A stretch of DNA of 10,746 bases, taken from Rhodospirillales bacterium (GTDB lineage: Bacteria; Pseudomonadota; Alphaproteobacteria; Rhodospirillales; Casp-alpha2). The stretch covers positions 1-10,746 of the forward strand of contig JANRAT010000033.1 of NCBI GenBank assembly GCA_030727885.1, read 5' to 3'. A program made the position numbers and the translations under genes. Below the pieces are notes generated by a model that worked only from the letters and a program-made list of their open reading frames with translations, ran no database searches and had not been told where the DNA came from. Shown piece after piece: positions 1 through 7,252 of this stretch; within the stretch, counting starts at the first letter, position 1; each line of letters begins with the position of its first letter.

Positions 1-555
1 CATGATCAGTCCCGGGAACACCATACCCATGAACAGATCGCCGACCGATACGTCAGCGACCGGACCGAGCACAACAACGACGACCGATGGCGGGATAATG
101 GTGCCGAGCGATCCGCCTGCGCAGATGGTCCCGGAAATAAGGCCTTTGTCATAGGCATATTTCATCATCACAGGTATCGCCAGCAAACCGACAACGGTTT
201 CCGTGGCACCAATGACGCCGGTCGACGCCGCGAAGATGACACACATGATGATGGTGCCGATCGCAAGGCCACCGGGGAGTTTTTTTGTCCATATATGAAC
301 CGCCTCGAATAAACGTTCGGCAATTCCGGACCGTTCCAGCATCGAGCCCATGAATACAAACAGCGGCACGGCGGCGAGGACAAAATTCGATGCGACATCA
401 TCAACTTTTTCGACGAACAAAAAGAGCGTCGAAGGGCCGAAAGCGAAGAGCCCGAAGATCAGCCCCACCCCCATCAGCGAGAGGGCAACCGGGAAGCCCA
501 TGAACAGAACGGTCAGGATCGCCGGAAACATTAATAGTGAAATATATTCACCCAT
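1..555 (-). CDS. dctM: TRAP transporter large permease subunit (DctM family), 3' end cut by window edge
   Basis: This is the N-terminal 185 residues of a protein that in this family is usually about 430 residues; the rest lies beyond base 1. In the TRAP family DctM is the multi-spanning inner-membrane subunit that carries substrate using the sodium gradient. The translated sequence is strongly hydrophobic, with family landmarks VPLFVFMGSMLERSG at residues 63-77, STGVIGATE at 111-119 (the conserved small-residue segment) and GSLGTIIPPS at 148-157. The ATG at 553-555 is preceded by a good Shine-Dalgarno sequence (AGGGAGAG, about 8 bases upstream) lying inside the end of dctQ. The two genes overlap by 8 bases, so translation is probably coupled. 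Seen: open frame and motifs. Known: family role. Not knowable here: the substrate, and whether the C-terminus is intact. Confidence 0.93.
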   Translation of the reverse strand, partial: MGEYISLLMFPAILTVLFMGFPVALSLMGVGLIFGLFAFGPSTLFLFVEKVDDVASNFVLAAVPLFVFMGSMLERSGIAERLFEAVHIWTKKLPGGLAIGTIIMCVIFAASTGVIGATETVVGLLAIPVMMKYAYDKGLISGTICAGGSLGTIIPPSVVVVVLGPVADVSVGDLFMGMVFPGLIM

Positions 556-1078
556 GGTCTGCACTCTCCCTCTCGTCGTGGATGCCATAGAAGTACATCC
601 TGAGCGCGCGGATCCATTCCGCCGTACATTGCAGCGTCAGCATTGCGATGCCCGCAAAAAAGACTGTCCGGTAGGGCCAGATGATAGGGTTCCAGGCAGA
701 TTCACCGGAACGGTCGCCAGACAGTAGTGCATCAAATGCGTAAATCCCCAGCCGATACGACAACCAATAGCCGAACGGCAGCATGAGAAATGTGTATCCC
801 AGAATATCAACCAGCGCCTTGGTACGAGGCCGAAAGCGCATGTAGGCGACGTCGATACGGATGTGTGATTTTTCACGAAGAGCAAAGGCGGCACCGAGCA
901 GAAAATTTGCTCCCGTCGCCATGTAGCCAACTTCATAGGCCCAAATCGTTGGTGCATTGAAAAGATATCGGGACAGAACTTCGTAGACGGTCGCGAAGAT
1001 CAGCGGCAGGACAATCCACGCCGCCAAGATCCCCATACCGCCGGAGGTCCTGTCAATTATAGATAAAAAAGGTTTCAT
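548..1078 (-). CDS. dctQ: TRAP transporter small permease subunit (DctQ family)
   Basis: This 176-residue inner-membrane protein has about four hydrophobic segments, the usual size and topology for DctQ, which pairs with the large permease DctM. Landmarks are the WAYEVGYM stretch after the first membrane segment, HIRIDV between segments 2 and 3, and a GDRSGESAWNP-type loop before the last segment, a pattern common in DctQ proteins. I chose ATG at 1076-1078. The same frame can be extended to a GTG at 1106-1108, but that codon falls inside a perfect hairpin between dctP and dctQ. The Shine-Dalgarno at 1078 is not ideal (AGGGA about 11 bases upstream, GAGG only 2 bases upstream), so the start is moderately certain. 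The gene lies 74 bases after dctP and overlaps dctM by 8 bases. Confidence 0.9.
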   Translation of the reverse strand: MKPFLSIIDRTSGGMGILAAWIVLPLIFATVYEVLSRYLFNAPTIWAYEVGYMATGANFLLGAAFALREKSHIRIDVAYMRFRPRTKALVDILGYTFLMLPFGYWLSYRLGIYAFDALLSGDRSGESAWNPIIWPYRTVFFAGIAMLTLQCTAEWIRALRMYFYGIHDERESADHG

Positions 1079-1102
1079 ATCCTCAATATTCCCTGGAAGG
1101 AA

Positions 1103-1134
1103 ATGCACCGGGAGGCAATATCCCCCCGGTGCAT
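1103..1134 (-). promoter_or_regulatory. Intercistronic hairpin between dctP and dctQ
   Basis: A perfect 10-bp inverted repeat (ATGCACCGGG at 1103-1112 and its complement at 1125-1134) with a 12-base loop begins 18 bases after the dctP stop. On the minus strand it is followed by TTTCCTTCC, a poor U-tract, so it is more likely a partial attenuator or an mRNA 3'-end stabiliser than a full terminator. Such an element would let the periplasmic binding protein be made in excess over the membrane subunits. The structure is seen; the role is inferred. Confidence 0.6.
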
Positions 1135-1152
1135 AATTGGGAGATTATAAAA

Positions 1153-2220
1153 TTATTTTGACGGCGCGGACGCAACGTTCCGGTAGCGCGCGGCATCCTT
1201 CCAAAGTTCTTCGTAAGCCAACTGGCTGTCATAAGCCTTTTTGAACCAGGGATTGTCCTTCGACTGGACAGCGGCCCATTCCATCGCAGCTTTTTTGACT
1301 TTCTGCTGAACATCGACGCTAAGTTCGATGATCTCGTTGCCCTGTGAACGATAGAAGTTCAGCGCCTTGGCATCTTCATCACCAATCTTCGTCCAGCTTT
1401 CGAACGTCACCATTTTGGCGGCTTCATCGACCAGCTTTTTGTCACGATCAGAAAGCTTCGCCCATGCATCCTTGTTGATGATCAGTTCGAACGGGGCCAC
1501 CGGCTGGTGGACGCCCGGGATGATCACGTACTTGGCAACTTTATGGAAACCCGATGAGATATTTTCATAAAGCGTACCCCATTCGGTCGCATCAATCGTA
1601 CCACGCTCAAGTGCGGTATAAACTTCTGCACCCGGCGTCGTCACCGGTGCGGCACCCATGCTTTTGGATATTTCCAGCCAGGCACCTGCCGTCCGCAATT
1701 TCAGACCTTTGAGATCATCCATCGTTCTTACCGGCTTGCGTGAGTGGAGGAATGCCTCGGCGGTACGGATGAACAGTGGCATTGAGACGACGCCATCTTC
1801 TTCCATACGAAAATCTCGCCACATCTGCAGCCCGCCACCTTCATAAATCCAGTGCAGCATACGCTCGGAGTCCATGGACCCGGCGAATCCGCCAAATACA
1901 ACCGCGGTCTTGTCCTTGCCCCAGTCGTATCCCATCCATGTATGGCCGGCCTGGGCGATACCGTTCTTTACGGTCTCAGATACATTGAGGGCCTTGCCGA
2001 GCGTGCCGCCGGTGAATACCTGAACCTCGATCCGACCATCGGTAAGAAATTTGATTTTCTCAGCGAATGCTTTGGCACCGATGTCCATAAGCGGACCACC
2101 GCCCCAGCTCGTCGCCATTTTCCATTCATGTTCCGCAGCCTGTACCGGCGACGTTGTCAGGGAGACAGCGGCAAGCACCGCAGCCGCACCTAATGCGGAA
2201 ATTCGTTTTACATATGACAT
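1153..2220 (-). CDS. dctP: TRAP transporter periplasmic solute-binding protein (DctP family)
   Basis: This 355-residue periplasmic protein captures substrate for the DctQM permease encoded downstream. A Sec signal peptide is visible: basic VKR near the start, a hydrophobic stretch to about residue 24, and a likely cleavage site VQA|AE after residue 28. The mature part begins with HEWKMATSW, typical of the family. The conserved ligand-carboxylate arginine is probably R176 in KGLKLRTAG (171-179). ALERGTIDATEW at 203-214 is a DctP hallmark and, with the tryptophan, resembles the TakP/lactate-type group that binds 2-oxo or 2-hydroxy acids. That suggests a small organic acid as substrate, but the assignment is tentative. 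The start is supported by AAAGGGG 10 bases upstream of the ATG. It is the first gene of the dctPQM operon. Confidence 0.94.
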   Translation of the reverse strand: MSYVKRISALGAAAVLAAVSLTTSPVQAAEHEWKMATSWGGGPLMDIGAKAFAEKIKFLTDGRIEVQVFTGGTLGKALNVSETVKNGIAQAGHTWMGYDWGKDKTAVVFGGFAGSMDSERMLHWIYEGGGLQMWRDFRMEEDGVVSMPLFIRTAEAFLHSRKPVRTMDDLKGLKLRTAGAWLEISKSMGAAPVTTPGAEVYTALERGTIDATEWGTLYENISSGFHKVAKYVIIPGVHQPVAPFELIINKDAWAKLSDRDKKLVDEAAKMVTFESWTKIGDEDAKALNFYRSQGNEIIELSVDVQQKVKKAAMEWAAVQSKDNPWFKKAYDSQLAYEELWKDAARYRNVASAPSK

Positions 2221-2263
2221 TGGATATTTACCCCTTTTGTGAAGTTTTCATCCCCGCCTCCCT

Positions 2264-2320
2264 GGGGCGGCAAGGCGCCCCTCATCTCGCTAAACCCGCG
2301 GGGTTTAGGTAATCGCGAGA
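2264..2320 (-). promoter_or_regulatory. Tandem stem-loops in the dctP leader / downstream of the DUF6166 gene
   Basis: Two perfect inverted repeats lie in the 113-base gap. One is CTAAACCC-GCG-GGGTTTAG (2290-2308), nested within outer arms TCTCGC/GCGAGA (2285-2290 and 2315-2320). The other is GGGGCG-6-CGCCCC (2264-2281). Neither is followed by a U-tract on the minus strand, so these are not textbook intrinsic terminators. They could end or process the DUF6166 transcript, or form structure in the dctP 5' leader. No clear separate dctP promoter was recognised. Confidence 0.45.
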
Positions 2321-2333
2321 AATCTTTTACGTG

Positions 2334-2633
2334 TTAGCTCCCCGCTTCTTTGGCGAGAACACTCTGGACCTCATCTGTACTCATGGTCCATTCATTGTCG
2401 AAAATGGATACGGCTTTTTTCATGAAATTTTCGGATGCCGACAGGGCTGCATCTGGGTTGCCGAGGTGGTCGCACAGGATCGCCAAAGCAAGCTGTTGCG
2501 GTGCAGCACCGACATAGCCCCATTCAAATCCAGCGTCTGAAAATTTACGGACATCCTGTCGGGTCGCCAAAGGCGCACCATCGACCGTGACCAGCAGGCC
2601 ATCAATTGTTCGCGTTCCGGCGTATGTCTTCAT
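2334..2633 (-). CDS. DUF6166 domain protein, function unknown
   Basis: This 99-residue soluble protein has no signal peptide or membrane segment. It matches the DUF6166 pattern from memory: YAGTR near the N-terminus, a DG-LVTVDG strand, then the diagnostic GFEWGYVG (residues 40-47) followed by APQQLALAILCDHLG, and a terminal region with a tryptophan and an acidic helix. No biochemical role is known to me for the family. I chose ATG at 2631-2633 because GGGGGGA lies a few bases upstream; the frame can extend 8 codons to a GTG at 2657, but the stronger ribosome-binding site favours the ATG. It sits alone between the terminator of the ABC operon and the TRAP operon, in the same direction as both, so it is either monocistronic or weakly co-transcribed with dctPQM. 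No function is inferred from context. Confidence 0.85.
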   Translation of the reverse strand: MKTYAGTRTIDGLLVTVDGAPLATRQDVRKFSDAGFEWGYVGAAPQQLALAILCDHLGNPDAALSASENFMKKAVSIFDNEWTMSTDEVQSVLAKEAGS

Positions 2634-2711
2634 CAGTCCCCCCACGTCCCGCAGCACGGCTTTTCGCCTGTCTTTTATTCTGCATATAACGGAACGATCA
2701 TTAATATATCA

Positions 2712-2740
2712 GTAGTATTCTAAAGATATTGGGCTCGCAA
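2712..2740 (-). promoter_or_regulatory. Candidate sigma70-type promoter for the DUF6166 gene
   Basis: On the minus strand TTGCGA (2735-2740) and TACTAC (2712-2717) are separated by 17 bases, in an AT-rich patch unlike the surrounding DNA and just downstream of the ABC-operon terminator. Position and spacing fit; the match to consensus is only moderate. The distance from the -10 box to the start codon would be about 80 bases. Confidence 0.3.
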
Positions 2741-2789
2741 GTAAATATCGCCTGCCCGGATCGTTTCGTCATTCAGGGGGTTGGAAGAA

Positions 2790-2818
2790 TCAGGGCCGCA
2801 GCAATGCTGCGGCCCTGA
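2790..2818 (-). terminator. Terminator hairpin of the liv-type operon
   Basis: A perfect 13-bp inverted repeat (TCAGGGCCGCAGC, loop AAT, GCTGCGGCCCTGA) starts 22 bases after the livK stop codon. On the minus strand it is followed by TTCTTCC, a short imperfect pyrimidine/U tract. The GC-rich stem, tight loop and location make it a good intrinsic terminator despite the weak U-run. On the plus strand no T-run follows and no gene precedes it. Confidence 0.78.
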
Positions 2819-2839
2819 CCTCAACGTAACAGTGCTATT

Positions 2840-4087
2840 TTAAGAAAGCGTCTGAACAAACTCGTTTTGTCCGTTCTTGATAACCCGGTGCAGGAAATGC
2901 CGGTTTAACTGATCGCCCATTGTGTCGAAGTCACAATCCGCACCGGCGCCAACGTATGCGACGGCCTCACCTTTGCGAATCATCTTGAGGGCTTCCAGAC
3001 CATCGCCGACGAGTGCGCCTGGAGGATTGGAAATCTCGATGACCTTTTTGGTCCATTCCGAACTGACATCGGTCCCGGCCTTTTCAATGGCCAGAGCAGC
3101 CGTCCACACTTGATCGTACGCATTACCGGCAAACAGGAATACCGTATCCTCGGGTTCACCCATGGCTTTGATGAACTTCTTGTAGTTCGGGCTGCTGAGG
3201 GGGGGTGCCGGCTGGTAATGATCAATGCCTTCAGCGACTTCGGCACCAACGTTTTTCAGGAAGCGGCCGTTTGCATCGGCGGCGATCGAAAGCGAGCAGA
3301 CCTTGCTCATATAACCACCCCGGTAGACTTCTTTCATGATTGACGTGAAATCTGTCAAAAGACCCGGGATGAACACGGCGTCCGGCTTTGCACCGAATAC
3401 TTTCTCGACTTCTGCCCGATAGGAAGGCTGTTCCGGCAAATACGAAACATTGTCGACGATGGTACCGCCGCCCTTTTTGACCTCGGCTATGAACGGATCG
3501 ATCATACTGACGATGAACGGGTTTTGCTGAGCCAATACCGAAATCTTCTTATGACCCCGCTGCTTGAGGATCTTGGCACCAACCGGCCCCCACTGCGTCG
3601 ATTTTGCCTGGAACCGCCAGATCAAACCGCCGTGCTCCTGCTCCGTCACCGCGTTGGCGGCACAGCTGACCATCATCACCTTCTTGGCATCAATCAGCAG
3701 TTGTTTGGACGCCATAGCGATCGGGCTGCCCCAGTATCCGATGATGCTGTTGACGTCGTTGACCTCAAGCAGCTTCTTGGTCGCCGCAGCACCTGCCGTC
3801 GGATTGGATTCGGAATCTTCAATGAACAGTTCAATCATCCGTCCGCCGAGCAGACCGCCGTTATCATTGATCATTTTGACCGCCAATTTTGCGGCTTTTT
3901 CCATCTCCGGGCCATAGGCACCGGTTGAGCCCGTGAACGGGATAACCATGCCAATCTTGATCGGTGCAGAAGCTGCCCAGGACGGGCGAATATATGGCGC
4001 GGCAACAACGGTCAGGGCCGCAGCTGCACCCGTCCGTAAAATTCGACGCCGGGTGATACCTGATGAAACATCCTTATTCTTCGTCAT
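2840..4087 (-). CDS. livK: LivK-type ABC transporter substrate-binding protein (Peripla_BP_6), Tat signal
   Basis: This 415-residue protein is the periplasmic receptor for the adjacent LIV-type ABC transporter. The N-terminus carries a twin-arginine signal: TRRRILR at residues 12-18, a hydrophobic Ala-rich segment, and a likely cleavage near SWA|A at 36-39. The mature protein begins with IKIGMVIPFTGSTGAYG, the standard opening of this family, followed by MINDNGGLLGGR and further two-lobe fold segments such as IIGYWGSP. The family binds amino acids, amides, urea or aromatic acids; the ligand cannot be told from the sequence. ATG at 4085-4087 is chosen because AAGGAGAG lies 5 bases upstream. 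The frame is open back to the preceding gene's stop (TGATG at 4190-4194), but that stretch has clustered rare AGG/AGA codons and would put an odd extension before the Tat signal. It is the last gene before the terminator. Confidence 0.93.
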   Translation of the reverse strand: MTKNKDVSSGITRRRILRTGAAAALTVVAAPYIRPSWAASAPIKIGMVIPFTGSTGAYGPEMEKAAKLAVKMINDNGGLLGGRMIELFIEDSESNPTAGAAATKKLLEVNDVNSIIGYWGSPIAMASKQLLIDAKKVMMVSCAANAVTEQEHGGLIWRFQAKSTQWGPVGAKILKQRGHKKISVLAQQNPFIVSMIDPFIAEVKKGGGTIVDNVSYLPEQPSYRAEVEKVFGAKPDAVFIPGLLTDFTSIMKEVYRGGYMSKVCSLSIAADANGRFLKNVGAEVAEGIDHYQPAPPLSSPNYKKFIKAMGEPEDTVFLFAGNAYDQVWTAALAIEKAGTDVSSEWTKKVIEISNPPGALVGDGLEALKMIRKGEAVAYVGAGADCDFDTMGDQLNRHFLHRVIKNGQNEFVQTLS

Positions 4088-4191
4088 TCTAGCTCTCCTT
4101 GTTGAAACTTTAATCGTAGGGTGCATTGGGTTGGGATGTTCCTCATCGTTGGCGCGCAGTTCCCGATGTCGATTCTGGCTTTTGGCAGGCA

Positions 4192-4734
4192 TCACCCACC
4201 GACAAGCTCTTCTTCAATCTCGATCATCAGGGCATCGTTGAATCTGTTGAAAAACCCGCACAGCGAAATACGCAGCGTCAGTTCGACGATTTGCGCTTCG
4301 CTGAACACGGCATGCAGTCTTTCAAACATCTTGTCGCGGGTTTTTCCGGCATTGTTGGTAACGGCTATCGCATACTCGACCACCAGTTTGTCGACATCAT
4401 CCAGCTCAGGGTGATTTTCATATTCAAGCAGGGTTTCAAGTCCTGCTTCGGACAGGCCATCGACACGCAGATGCGGGCTATGGTGCGCGACACAATAATC
4501 ACAGGCGTTCAGCTTTGAGACGACGACAACAGCAAGCTCAATATAGCGCCAGGTAATGCCCTGGCGGGCTTTCAATTCCATCAGCATTGCTGCGAGATGG
4601 TGCGCGGCCGGGGCGACGTGGGCCAGCACCTGAGCCTGATTGCCAAACGGTCCATAGGAGGTTCCATATTTTTCGACGACCCCGCGGATATCAGTCGGAA
4701 GGTCCGAATACGGAAGGGATTTTACACGAGCCAT
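4192..4734 (-). CDS. AhpD-like / carboxymuconolactone decarboxylase family protein
   Basis: This 180-residue cytoplasmic protein is of the CMD/AhpD superfamily. Family members are either thiol-dependent peroxidase partners (AhpD, peroxidase-related) or, without the cysteines, decarboxylases. Here the redox set is complete: E66, C78, C81 and H85 in NACDYCVAHH. The spacing (12, 3, 4) equals that of the mycobacterial AhpD catalytic residues E118, C130, C133 and H137. This supports a thiol/peroxide redox activity rather than muconolactone decarboxylation. Its start lies 9 bases beyond the livM stop, with the ribosome-binding site (AGGA) overlapping that stop, so it is translated as part of the transporter operon. 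It sits between livM and livK, an unusual place. Possible roles are removal of peroxide or a reactive intermediate from catabolism of the imported compound; this is inference. Confidence 0.9.
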   Translation of the reverse strand: MARVKSLPYSDLPTDIRGVVEKYGTSYGPFGNQAQVLAHVAPAAHHLAAMLMELKARQGITWRYIELAVVVVSKLNACDYCVAHHSPHLRVDGLSEAGLETLLEYENHPELDDVDKLVVEYAIAVTNNAGKTRDKMFERLHAVFSEAQIVELTLRISLCGFFNRFNDALMIEIEEELVGG

Positions 4735-4743
4735 GATCTAATC

Positions 4744-5673
4744 CTAAGTTGCGGTTGAATCGGCAGATGACGGTGATGATTTCGGCGCTTTAAGGCGATA
4801 TTCCCTGAGCAGTCCCTGCGGGCGGAAGATCAGCAGCAAGATCAATCCGGCGCCGATCAGGATCAGGCGGATTGCCGCGATCTGACTGTTATCCAGGACA
4901 TCGACCACATCCTTGAGAAATCGGGTCGCCTCCAGCAGGAACATCACTGAACATGCACCGAGGATCAGGCCACGGTGCGACCCCTGACCACCGGCGATGA
5001 CCGCCATGAATGCATAAGCCGTCATGATCGCGGTAAACTGGCTCGGATCGATGTAGCTGAACTGGAAAGCCTGCAATGACCCGGCGATACCGGTAATGCC
5101 GCCGCCGACGGCGAAGGCCTTTACCCGCAGCAGCAGGACATTCTTGCCCAGACTCGAGGCGACAAGATCATCGTCCCGGACGGCGCGCAGCGAGCGGCCG
5201 AATGGCCCCCGCGTCGCGATTTCCAGACCGGCAAAGACAATGCCGACGATGACCACACAGATACCCAGAAAGAAGACTTCATAATGGTCCGTCCCGATGA
5301 CATCGATCATCGGTCGCGGAATCCCCGGCAAACCGAGGGCACCACCTGTCAGCCAGCCTTCGTTCAGGGTAACAAGGCGGATAATCTCGCCAAATCCAAG
5401 TGTGACAACAGCCAGATAGTCTTCGGACAGGCGCATTGAAATCAGCGAGACGATTGCGCCCATCACTGCACAAACGATGATCGCGGCAAATACCGAGACG
5501 AAAAAGCCCCCACCGTTGAGCGAAATCAGGGCCGTCGTGTAAGCCCCCAGGGCGACAAAACCGGCCAACCCGAAGTTGACCATGCCGCACATGCCCCATT
5601 GTACATTCAGGGCAAAGGCGATCAGCACCGCAATCGACACCAGCGTCATGATGGTCGTCAGATAGGCAATCAT
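4744..5673 (-). CDS. livM: Branched-chain amino acid-type ABC transporter permease (LivM family)
   Basis: This 309-residue inner-membrane permease pairs with LivH. Hydrophobic segments alternate along the whole length. Landmarks include GMVNFGLAGFVALGAY at 30-45, the typical LivM opening motif, and GPFGRSLRAVRDDDLVASSLG around 156-176, the cytoplasmic coupling loop that contacts the ATPases. The short N-terminus fits the short LivM subclass. The start ATG overlaps the livH stop in an ATGA arrangement, so translation is coupled. The C-terminal tail is hydrophilic and Ser/Ala-rich. The family assignment is secure; the substrate is not determined by the permease sequence. Confidence 0.95.
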   Translation of the reverse strand: MIAYLTTIMTLVSIAVLIAFALNVQWGMCGMVNFGLAGFVALGAYTTALISLNGGGFFVSVFAAIIVCAVMGAIVSLISMRLSEDYLAVVTLGFGEIIRLVTLNEGWLTGGALGLPGIPRPMIDVIGTDHYEVFFLGICVVIVGIVFAGLEIATRGPFGRSLRAVRDDDLVASSLGKNVLLLRVKAFAVGGGITGIAGSLQAFQFSYIDPSQFTAIMTAYAFMAVIAGGQGSHRGLILGACSVMFLLEATRFLKDVVDVLDNSQIAAIRLILIGAGLILLLIFRPQGLLREYRLKAPKSSPSSADSTAT

Positions 5674-6530
5674 TTCACGATCTCCCGGGTGCCGAAGAGT
5701 CCGTTCGGGCGGGACAGCAAGACCAGGGCAATCACCAGAAATCCAACGCCGGATCGATAGTTGGTTGCCACCACCAGAGTGGCCAATTCACCGACAACGC
5801 CAAGCAACAGCGCACCGAAAACGGCACCGGCCGGATTGCCGAGACCGCCCAGGATCGCCGCAGCAAAACAGACAATGATATAATTCCAGCCCAGTTGCGG
5901 ATCGATTGCCCGGTCCATGCCGATCAGCACACCGGATGCGGCGATCAGGACACCCGCTAAAATCCATGTCGCAGCAATCACGCGTTTAGCGTCGATACCA
6001 CGCGCTGCGGCAAGGTTCGGGTTATCGGCGACGGCGCGCATGGCCCGGCCGATGGACGTATGCTTGAGAATAAGGAAGACCAGGATCATCGCGCCGATGC
6101 TGACGCCTGCAGAGACCAGCAACTCGTAATTTATTCTGAGCCCCCAGACCCGGTACGGGCGTGACAGCGCGATGTCAAAATTTCTCGCGTCATTGCCGAA
6201 AATCAGTCGGCACACGTTATCCAGAACGAAGGACAGACCCATGCTGGCAACCAGCAGCGTGACAGGCCCGCGCGAACGCAATGGCCGGAATACAGCCGCA
6301 TCGCATAGCAGTGCAACCATGGGGAACAAGATGATGCAGAGGGCGCCGGCGGCAAGCAGCGGCAATCCGGCATGGATATTCAGTGACCAGGCGATATACG
6401 CAGCCGTCGTCAGCATGGCGCCAATCGCGAAGTTCGGAAATTTAAGGATCCCGAAGCTGAGCGATAACGCGATCGAGGGCAATGCGACGATCAACCCTGT
6501 CCCGAGACCATTTATCAATAATTGCCCCAA
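5670..6530 (-). CDS. livH: Branched-chain amino acid-type ABC transporter permease (LivH family), TTG start
   Basis: This 286-residue membrane permease is the partner of LivM. It begins with LLINGLGTGLIVALPSIALS, corresponding to the family's usual opening, and has FGILKFPNFAIGAM at about 26-40. RAMRAVADNPNLAAARGID at 162-180 is the coupling-loop motif, and ILGGLGNPAGAVFGA follows further on. The start is TTG at 6528-6530, two bases after the livF stop; no in-frame ATG lies early enough to keep the conserved N-terminus. A second TTG five codons in, preceded by GGGG, is an alternative and would trim only four residues. The protein ends with a typical RPNGLFG motif. It overlaps livM by 4 bases. 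Confidence 0.94.
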   Translation of the reverse strand: MGQLLINGLGTGLIVALPSIALSLSFGILKFPNFAIGAMLTTAAYIAWSLNIHAGLPLLAAGALCIILFPMVALLCDAAVFRPLRSRGPVTLLVASMGLSFVLDNVCRLIFGNDARNFDIALSRPYRVWGLRINYELLVSAGVSIGAMILVFLILKHTSIGRAMRAVADNPNLAAARGIDAKRVIAATWILAGVLIAASGVLIGMDRAIDPQLGWNYIIVCFAAAILGGLGNPAGAVFGALLLGVVGELATLVVATNYRSGVGFLVIALVLLSRPNGLFGTREIVK

Positions 6531-6532
6531 GC

Positions 6533-7252
6533 TCAGGCCTCCTTCAAAAACAATTCATGCAAGTCACCGCGCGCACTGAGCTCAGCAGCGGACGACTCGT
6601 GGCGTATGGCCCCATTGACCAGAACAATCGCGCGATCAGAAAACGGCAGAGACGCTGCAACATTCTGTTCAACCATGACTATTGTTGTTCCGAGTTCATT
6701 GACGGCTTTGACCTTTTCAAAAATTTCGATGACGAGTTTGGGCGACAAGCCGGCAGAGGGTTCGTCCAGAAGCAGAACCTCGGGCGACGAGATCAGGGCG
6801 CAGGCAAAGGCCAGCATCTGCCGCTGGCCACCACTGAGATTGCCGGCCAACAGGTCCTGACGGTCGGCAATATCGGGGAACATCTCAAGCACGCGCGTGC
6901 GCTCCTGGTTGCCGTCATGGCTGCGCAGGCCAAGAAACTCGGTCGAAAGCTTCAGATTCTCGGCGATGGTCATATTCCTGAAGACATTGAATTCCTGCGG
7001 CACATACGCCAGCCCTTTGGCGATCCGCTGCGGTGTCTTGAGCGCCGTCACGTTTTCGCCAAAAAGAGAAATCGTGCCCTGCCGGGCCGGCACGATCCCG
7101 GCCAGCGATTTTATCAATGTCGATTTGCCCGAACCGTTTGGCCCGACGATGGTAAGGATTTCGCCCGGGTGTACATCAAAGCTGACGCCATTGATGATAT
7201 CATCGCCGCCATAGCCTGTGCGGAGATCGGATACTGTGACAACACCGGGCAT
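6533..7252 (-). CDS. livF: ABC transporter ATP-binding protein (LivF family)
   Basis: This 239-residue cytoplasmic ATPase drives the LivHM permease together with LivG. It has Walker A GPNGSGKST (residues 37-45), a Q-loop in YVPQEFNVF, the ABC signature LSGGQ (139-143) and Walker B LLLDEP with the catalytic acid E164. At the switch position the sequence reads VEQN, with Gln in place of the usual His. This is normal for LivF and helps separate it from LivG. The start is ATG at 7250-7252, overlapping the livG stop as TGATG; a GTG one codon earlier is also possible and gives GTGA overlap. GGGGG lies 9 bases upstream of the ATG. The signature helix reads RQMLAFACAL, slightly different from the usual QQMLAIGRAL. 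Confidence 0.95.
   Translation of the reverse strand: MPGVVTVSDLRTGYGGDDIINGVSFDVHPGEILTIVGPNGSGKSTLIKSLAGIVPARQGTISLFGENVTALKTPQRIAKGLAYVPQEFNVFRNMTIAENLKLSTEFLGLRSHDGNQERTRVLEMFPDIADRQDLLAGNLSGGQRQMLAFACALISSPEVLLLDEPSAGLSPKLVIEIFEKVKAVNELGTTIVMVEQNVAASLPFSDRAIVLVNGAIRHESSAAELSARGDLHELFLKEA

Noticed and set aside
1079..1108. GTG start that would lengthen DctQ by 10 residues
   Set aside because: The codon lies inside the perfect hairpin between dctP and dctQ, and the added residues are not typical of the family.
3524..3928. Plus-strand open frame of 134 codons within livK
   Set aside because: It lies entirely opposite a well-supported binding-protein gene and shows no domain or ribosome-binding site of its own.
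4088..4195. A 36-codon N-terminal extension of livK starting at the AhpD-like gene's stop
   Set aside because: The stretch contains clustered AGG/AGA codons, would precede a Tat signal, and a strong Shine-Dalgarno sequence supports the ATG at 4087.
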